Shown here piece by piece: positions 59,782 to 64,000 of a stretch of DNA of 64,000 nucleotides (positions are counted from its first letter, which is position 1; each line of letters opens with the position of its first letter). Both the position numbers and the translations under genes were made by a program. Source of the stretch: Streptosporangium sp. NBC_01495 (GTDB lineage: Bacteria > Actinomycetota > Actinomycetes > Streptosporangiales > Streptosporangiaceae); NCBI RefSeq assembly GCF_036250735.1, contig NZ_CP109430.1, positions 10,540,001 to 10,604,000 of the forward strand, written 5' to 3'. The notes beneath the pieces are model-generated. The model saw only the letters and a program-made list of their open reading frames with translations, was not told where the DNA came from and did no database searches.

Positions 59782-61128
59782 ATGTTGAAGCATAGGTCCA
59801 TCCTCAGGACCGTGGCGCTCGCGGCGGCTGTCGTCCTGGTGACGGGGTACGTGGCGATGAGCAGCGGCAGCAGCACAGGAGCCTCGGCGTCCACCGTCGC
59901 CGCGCTCGCGGGAACCGCAGGATGTGGAAAGAACCCGACGCTGAGCAGCGGAACACACACCATTCAGTCCAGCGGAAAGAATCGCAGCTTCATTCTGCGA
60001 ATTCCCGCGAACTACAACAACAACAACCCCTATCGTCTGATCTTCGGCATCCACTGGCTGAACGGCACCATGAACGACGTCGACTCCGGTGGAAGCAGCG
60101 GGGCCTCCTGGTCCTACTACGGACAGCGGCAGCTGTCGAACAACACCGCGATCTTCATCTCGCCGCAGGGCCTCAACAACGGCTGGGCCAACTCCAACGG
60201 CGAGGACGTCACCCTCTTCGACGACATCATGCGGCGGGTAGAGGCGGATCTCTGCGTCGACCCCTCACTGCGTTTCGCCATGGGGTTCAGCTACGGCGGC
60301 GGCATGAGCTTCTCCCTCGCGTGCAGCCGCGCGACGGTCTTCCGTGCGGTCGCGGTGTTCGCCGGCGCGCAGCTCAGCGGATGCAGCGGCGGCACCCAGC
60401 CCATCGCCTACATGGGACTGCACGGCATCACCGACAGCGTCCTCAACATCTCGCAAGGACGGACGCTGCGGGACAGGTTCGTCCGCAACAACGGCTGTAC
60501 CGCCCAGAACCCGCCTGAACCGGCCTCGGGCAGCCGGACGCACGTCGTCACCGCCTACTCGGGGTGCCAGGCCGGATACCCCGTCGTCTGGGCCGCGTAC
60601 GACAACGGTCACACGCCCGCCCCGGTGGACGGGACCTACACCGAGAACGGCGCCCAAACCTGGACCAAGGGAGAGGTGTGGAAGTTCATCTCCCAGTTCC
60701 AGAGCACCTCCACGCCCACCCCAACCGTCACCCCGACGGTCACCCCGACCCCCACGACCAGCTTCCGCCTGCGTAACGAGGGCGCCGGGCGCTGTGTCGA
60801 CTCCCCCAACAGCGCCAACGCCAACGGCACCCAGTTGCAGATCTACGACTGCCACACCAACGCCAACCAGCTCTTCAGCTACGGCTCCGGCAGACTCCAG
60901 CTCCTCAGCAAGTGCCTGGACGCCCCCACGAACGCCGGCTCCGGCACCCGCGTGCAACTGTGGGACTGCCACACCAACAGCAACCAGCAGTGGACCTTCA
61001 ACTCCAACGGCACCGTGACCAGCGGCGCCAACAACCTCTGCCTCAACGTCACCGGCACCGGCAACAGCTCCACCGTGACCGTCGCCACGTGCAACGGCCA
61101 GGCCACCCAGAGATGGACCAGGGCATGA
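59782..61128 (+). CDS. Secreted esterase with ricin-type lectin domain
   Basis: The 448-residue exoprotein has a signal peptide, then an alpha/beta-hydrolase of the feruloyl-esterase/PHB-depolymerase group (LPBC type) with Ser170 in GFSYGGG and the final His in YDNGHTP. A Thr/Pro linker (STPTPTVTPTVTPTPTT) leads to a C-terminal ricin B-like domain with repeated NQ-W/F motifs. It probably removes ferulate or acetyl groups from plant polysaccharide while bound to sugar. It stands alone. Confidence 0.9.
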   Translation: MLKHRSILRTVALAAAVVLVTGYVAMSSGSSTGASASTVAALAGTAGCGKNPTLSSGTHTIQSSGKNRSFILRIPANYNNNNPYRLIFGIHWLNGTMNDVDSGGSSGASWSYYGQRQLSNNTAIFISPQGLNNGWANSNGEDVTLFDDIMRRVEADLCVDPSLRFAMGFSYGGGMSFSLACSRATVFRAVAVFAGAQLSGCSGGTQPIAYMGLHGITDSVLNISQGRTLRDRFVRNNGCTAQNPPEPASGSRTHVVTAYSGCQAGYPVVWAAYDNGHTPAPVDGTYTENGAQTWTKGEVWKFISQFQSTSTPTPTVTPTVTPTPTTSFRLRNEGAGRCVDSPNSANANGTQLQIYDCHTNANQLFSYGSGRLQLLSKCLDAPTNAGSGTRVQLWDCHTNSNQQWTFNSNGTVTSGANNLCLNVTGTGNSSTVTVATCNGQATQRWTRA

Positions 61129-61289
61129 CCACCTACTAGCCGATGGCAGACGTCGGGTCCAGGCGACTTTGCCTGGACCTGACGCACTTATGAGCTTCCC
61201 CCTGCAGACTGGGTGCGGCCTCCGACCCGCTGGAGGGGCTGGATCACCTCCGGCGTTCCCGTTTCCAGGTCGATGTCTTGCCGGCGGAG

Positions 61290-61420
61290 CCGGCAACGTT
61301 CCGGCACGATCTACGCCGACCGCGCCTACGACTACGACACGTACCGTAAGCAGGTCCGAGCGCTGGGATCACCCCGATCATCGTCTGCCACGGCGCTGTA
61401 CACCTCTGCGAACCCGTCCT
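61290..61420 (+). pseudogene. IS5-type transposase fragment
   Basis: IYADRAYDYDTYRKQVRALG matches the middle Asp region of IS5-like transposases. A one-base deletion after this segment moves the continuation (ITPII-CHGAVH) to another frame. No ends or remaining gene are visible. A relic unrelated to the element at 54239. Confidence 0.72.
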
Positions 61421-61631
61421 CCGCCCCTCGTCGACTGCGCCGCCCTGGCCGAGCAGAAACGAACCACGTGCGCCGTACAGCTCGATGTATTGGGGATGCG
61501 CCTCGTAGGTCGAAAACGATCTACGAAGGATCTCCCCCACGCACACAGCAGTCTCTTTCGAGATACATACCCTTAAGTGACTGTTCGACGTTCGGGCGGG
61601 TCGGACAGGTGGTAGGTAAGGGGGGGCCGCC

Positions 61632-63281
61632 GTGACAGCCAGTGACGGCCTGGAGTACTGGGCGGGGTATGGGTTCAGCGAGGAACTCGTCAAAGCCTTG
61701 TTCCAGGGTCTGCGCGTGGGTCTGTACGTGGTCGACCACATGGGGAAGATCCTCCTGGTCAATCCGTATGCCGAGAGGCTGCTCGATCGTCCCGCACGGC
61801 AGTTGATCGGGGTCGACCCTCACGACCTGCTGCACCGAAACGCCGACGGTAGCTCGATCCCCCGCGAGGACTGCCAGATTCTGGCCGCGTTTTCCGAGGG
61901 GGTGTACGTCCGCAGCGAGGAGGCGTGGTTCACTCGCGGATCCGGAGGCCTGGTCCCGGTGGGTGTGATGGCGGCCCCGCTTCCATTGGGCGGGGGGAAG
62001 CACATGGGCTCGGTGGTCCTGTTCTACGACCTGTCGCGGCACAAGGCCGTGGAGCACGAGCAGGCGGCCGCCCTCGCGGTACTGGAGAAGCTGACCGACC
62101 GGTTGTCGCTGATGGCCGAGACCAGTATCGTGCTGGCCTCCACCCTGAAGGTGGATGAGGCGCTGCGGCGGCTGTCTCGTCTGGTGGTGCCCCGGCTGGC
62201 CGACTGGGCGATGATCGACCTGCTCGGCCCCAGCGGCGACGGGGTGGACAGGGTGGCGGTCGTGGTCAAGCAGGGCCGGGACGGTGTCGAGTGCAAGCAG
62301 TGGGAGGGACCGCTTCCGGCGTTTCCGGAGACCTCCCAGGCGCCGATGGCGCGGGTGCTGCGCGGCGGCCCCGCGGTGCTGTTCGGCCCTGAGGATCTGG
62401 CTGAGCGAATTGACCAGGAGGAGGGCAGCGTACAGCGGCGGCCGTACGAGGAGTTGGGTGCCCATTCGGTCATCGTCGCGCCGCTGCGTACGCCGCGCCG
62501 GGTGCTGGGGGCGCTCACCCTGGCCCGTTACGAGACCTCCCTGGTATACGACTCAGCCGATCTATCCCTTATCGACGACATTGCCAGCCGGGCCGGGCTC
62601 GCTGTGGACAACGCGGACATGTTCGAGGAGCAACGTCGGTTCGCCTCCTCCACCTCTCACGAGCTCAGAACGCCGCTTGCCGGTCTCCGCATCCGGCTTG
62701 AGGAGGCGGTGCTCTACCCCGCCGACATCGACCCGCACGAGACCATCAGGAAGGCGCTGGCGGTCACCGATCGGCTGGAGACGATCGTCAACGATCTGTT
62801 GGTGTCGGCTCGGCTCCGTGCCGGAGGGCCGGTCGCGTACGAACCGATCGACGTCGGCGCGCTGGTGGTGAAGGAGGTGGCGGCCATGGTGGGGGGCGTG
62901 CCGGTCCACGTCGACGCGGGCCGGGATGTGAACGTTCTGGGCAACCGGATCCAGCTGATCCGGGTCATCGACAACCTCCTGGTCAACGCCCGGCGGCACG
63001 CGGACAAAAGGGTCGAAGTCACCGTGGGACGAGTGGAGGGCTCGGTTGTCGTCACCGTGTGCGACGACGGTGCTGGAATCGCGCCGCAGGACCGAGAGCA
63101 CGTCTTCGAGCGCTTCGTCCGCCTGGACGAGGGCCGGCGGAGGGAGCCGGGAGGCAGCGGGCTCGGCCTGGCCATCTCGCGCGACATCGTCCGCGCCCAC
63201 AGCGGGACCCTCACGATCGAAAACTCGCTGTGTGGTGCCCGGTTCGTCCTCCGGCTTCCGCTGACGGACAGGCGTCCGTAG
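61632..63281 (+). CDS. PAS-GAF sensor histidine kinase
   Basis: The 549-residue cytoplasmic kinase has a PAS domain (about 20-135), a GAF domain (about 165-330), HisKA with His343 in SSTSHELRTPL and HATPase with N-box (about 430-455), G1 DDGAGIA and G2 GGSGLGLAIS. No membrane helix is seen. The GTG start follows GGGGGG. No response regulator is adjacent in the window. Confidence 0.93.
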   Translation: MTASDGLEYWAGYGFSEELVKALFQGLRVGLYVVDHMGKILLVNPYAERLLDRPARQLIGVDPHDLLHRNADGSSIPREDCQILAAFSEGVYVRSEEAWFTRGSGGLVPVGVMAAPLPLGGGKHMGSVVLFYDLSRHKAVEHEQAAALAVLEKLTDRLSLMAETSIVLASTLKVDEALRRLSRLVVPRLADWAMIDLLGPSGDGVDRVAVVVKQGRDGVECKQWEGPLPAFPETSQAPMARVLRGGPAVLFGPEDLAERIDQEEGSVQRRPYEELGAHSVIVAPLRTPRRVLGALTLARYETSLVYDSADLSLIDDIASRAGLAVDNADMFEEQRRFASSTSHELRTPLAGLRIRLEEAVLYPADIDPHETIRKALAVTDRLETIVNDLLVSARLRAGGPVAYEPIDVGALVVKEVAAMVGGVPVHVDAGRDVNVLGNRIQLIRVIDNLLVNARRHADKRVEVTVGRVEGSVVVTVCDDGAGIAPQDREHVFERFVRLDEGRRREPGGSGLGLAISRDIVRAHSGTLTIENSLCGARFVLRLPLTDRRP

Positions 63282-63441
63282 CCTTCGCGGAACCGTCGCA
63301 GCACTCGCCGTCCTTGAGCGCGCAGCAGACGGGGGTCTCCCGGGAGGCGTCCCAGCCATGTTTGCAGCACTGGCATTCGGTACGGGTCCGGGTGATGAAC
63401 AGCCGGACCCCTTGGGCGTTGAACTTGCTCAGTTCACACCG

Positions 63442-64000
63442 CTAGGCTCTCGCCCGGGTACGGCGAGCCGCCACCAGCGACGCTGCGACGAGCATGGTGA
63501 GCAGCCCCCAGTAGGCGAATCCGCGTCTGCCGTGGTCGGCCAGGTTCTCTCCGAAGTAGACCAGGCCGGGGACAAGGTAGACGGCGGCAGCGAGCGCCCA
63601 CCGGCCGTCCCTGGCCGCCACTGTGGCGCAGAGCACGACCACCAGGATCGGTATCTCCAGGCTCGCCTGGAACAGCGCCCAGTTGGAAAGATCATGGAAG
63701 CTGTACTCCACTAACCGCAGGGGCCAGCAGAACACGGGCACGAGCAGCCACAACGATGATCGCGCGGGCATCGTACGGCCCCACCACCGAACGCCGGTGT
63801 CCCCCTCGGACCTCGCGCGCATCGTCGTTCCCGGCCGCACGGCGAGCACGGCCAAGCCCGCCACGACCAGCCAATAGGGTACGACCGGCGAGATGTCGCC
63901 GTAAGCCGGTCCGAAGAACGGGATCCAGGTCGCGCTGGATCCAAGGATCATGGGTCGGCTGACCTGCATCGCGGCGACCAAGGCCAGGAGCAGCGCCACG
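63442..64000 (-). CDS. Multi-pass membrane protein (partial)
   Basis: At least 185 residues are visible, with five or six hydrophobic segments and a basic C-terminus (LVAARRTRARA). The N-terminus may lie beyond the right edge; a GTG at 63999 is also a possible start. No family is recognised. Confidence 0.65.
   Translation of the reverse strand, partial: VALLLALVAAMQVSRPMILGSSATWIPFFGPAYGDISPVVPYWLVVAGLAVLAVRPGTTMRARSEGDTGVRWWGRTMPARSSLWLLVPVFCWPLRLVEYSFHDLSNWALFQASLEIPILVVVLCATVAARDGRWALAAAVYLVPGLVYFGENLADHGRRGFAYWGLLTMLVAASLVAARRTRARA

Overview
This window is very GC-rich with strong G/C bias at third codon positions. It carries ECF sigma, SARP, LAL and PspC genes plus a tRNA-Glu/Asp/Phe cluster, which points to an actinomycete. 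The gene style suggests Streptosporangiales (Streptosporangium, Nonomuraea or Actinomadura relatives), but that placement is an inference from gene content only.

Positions 1 to about 43,340 are the larger part of an enediyne antitumour-antibiotic gene cluster. The core is one long minus-strand operon (33,751 to 20,647) with overlapping or nearly abutting genes: two DUF1702 proteins (E2/E3, UnbL type), the secreted repeat protein E4/UnbV, the membrane protein E5/UnbU, the iterative enediyne polyketide synthase PKSE, the hotdog thioesterase E10/TEBC, a flavin reductase (E6-like) and a cytochrome P450. A second minus-strand operon (18,306 to 11,880) encodes an ECF sigma factor, a DUF5987 protein, a GMC oxidoreductase, an AhpD-like protein, a TIGR03084/DinB-like protein, a stand-alone phosphopantetheinyl transferase and an alpha/beta hydrolase. 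The first 10 kb is a deoxy/amino-sugar block: NDP-hexose 2,3-dehydratase, nucleotide-sugar dehydrogenase, PLP aminotransferase, Gfo/Idh/MocA ketoreductase, C-methyltransferase, glycosyltransferase and a Nudix hydrolase. It also holds a solute-binding-protein homologue without a signal peptide that runs off the left edge. The right flank of the cluster has a LAL regulator, a 2-isopropylmalate synthase, a degenerate 5-hydroxyisourate-hydrolase-like protein, a small secreted peptide with three DFPW(G/S) motifs, and a SARP-NB-ARC-TPR regulator.

Three points stand out. The C-terminal phosphopantetheinyl transferase domain of the PKSE has lost its metal-binding and catalytic residues, while a separate transferase is encoded in the cluster. 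A secreted peptide with repeated DFPWG motifs lies directly upstream of a TPR-containing activator, which suggests a peptide-signalling pair. Tandem-repeat arrays recur at gene 3' ends across the cluster, and several look like expansions of the gene end itself.

From about 43.5 kb the window is flanking chromosome with plastic tRNA-linked segments. One decayed segment lies between a tRNA-Lys gene and a partial copy of its 3' half and contains two integrase C-terminal fragments and a secreted S1 protease. A second segment lies between tRNA-Phe and a perfect 68-bp copy of its 3' end and contains an IS5-type element, a signal-peptidase-like gene and an unknown exported protein. Between them sit housekeeping-type genes (exonuclease, acyl-CoA dehydrogenase, PspC protein, MFS transporter, metallopeptidase, metallophosphoesterase). 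The right end has a VapBC module, a HAD-like protein, a secreted esterase with a lectin domain, a PAS-GAF histidine kinase and a partial membrane protein.
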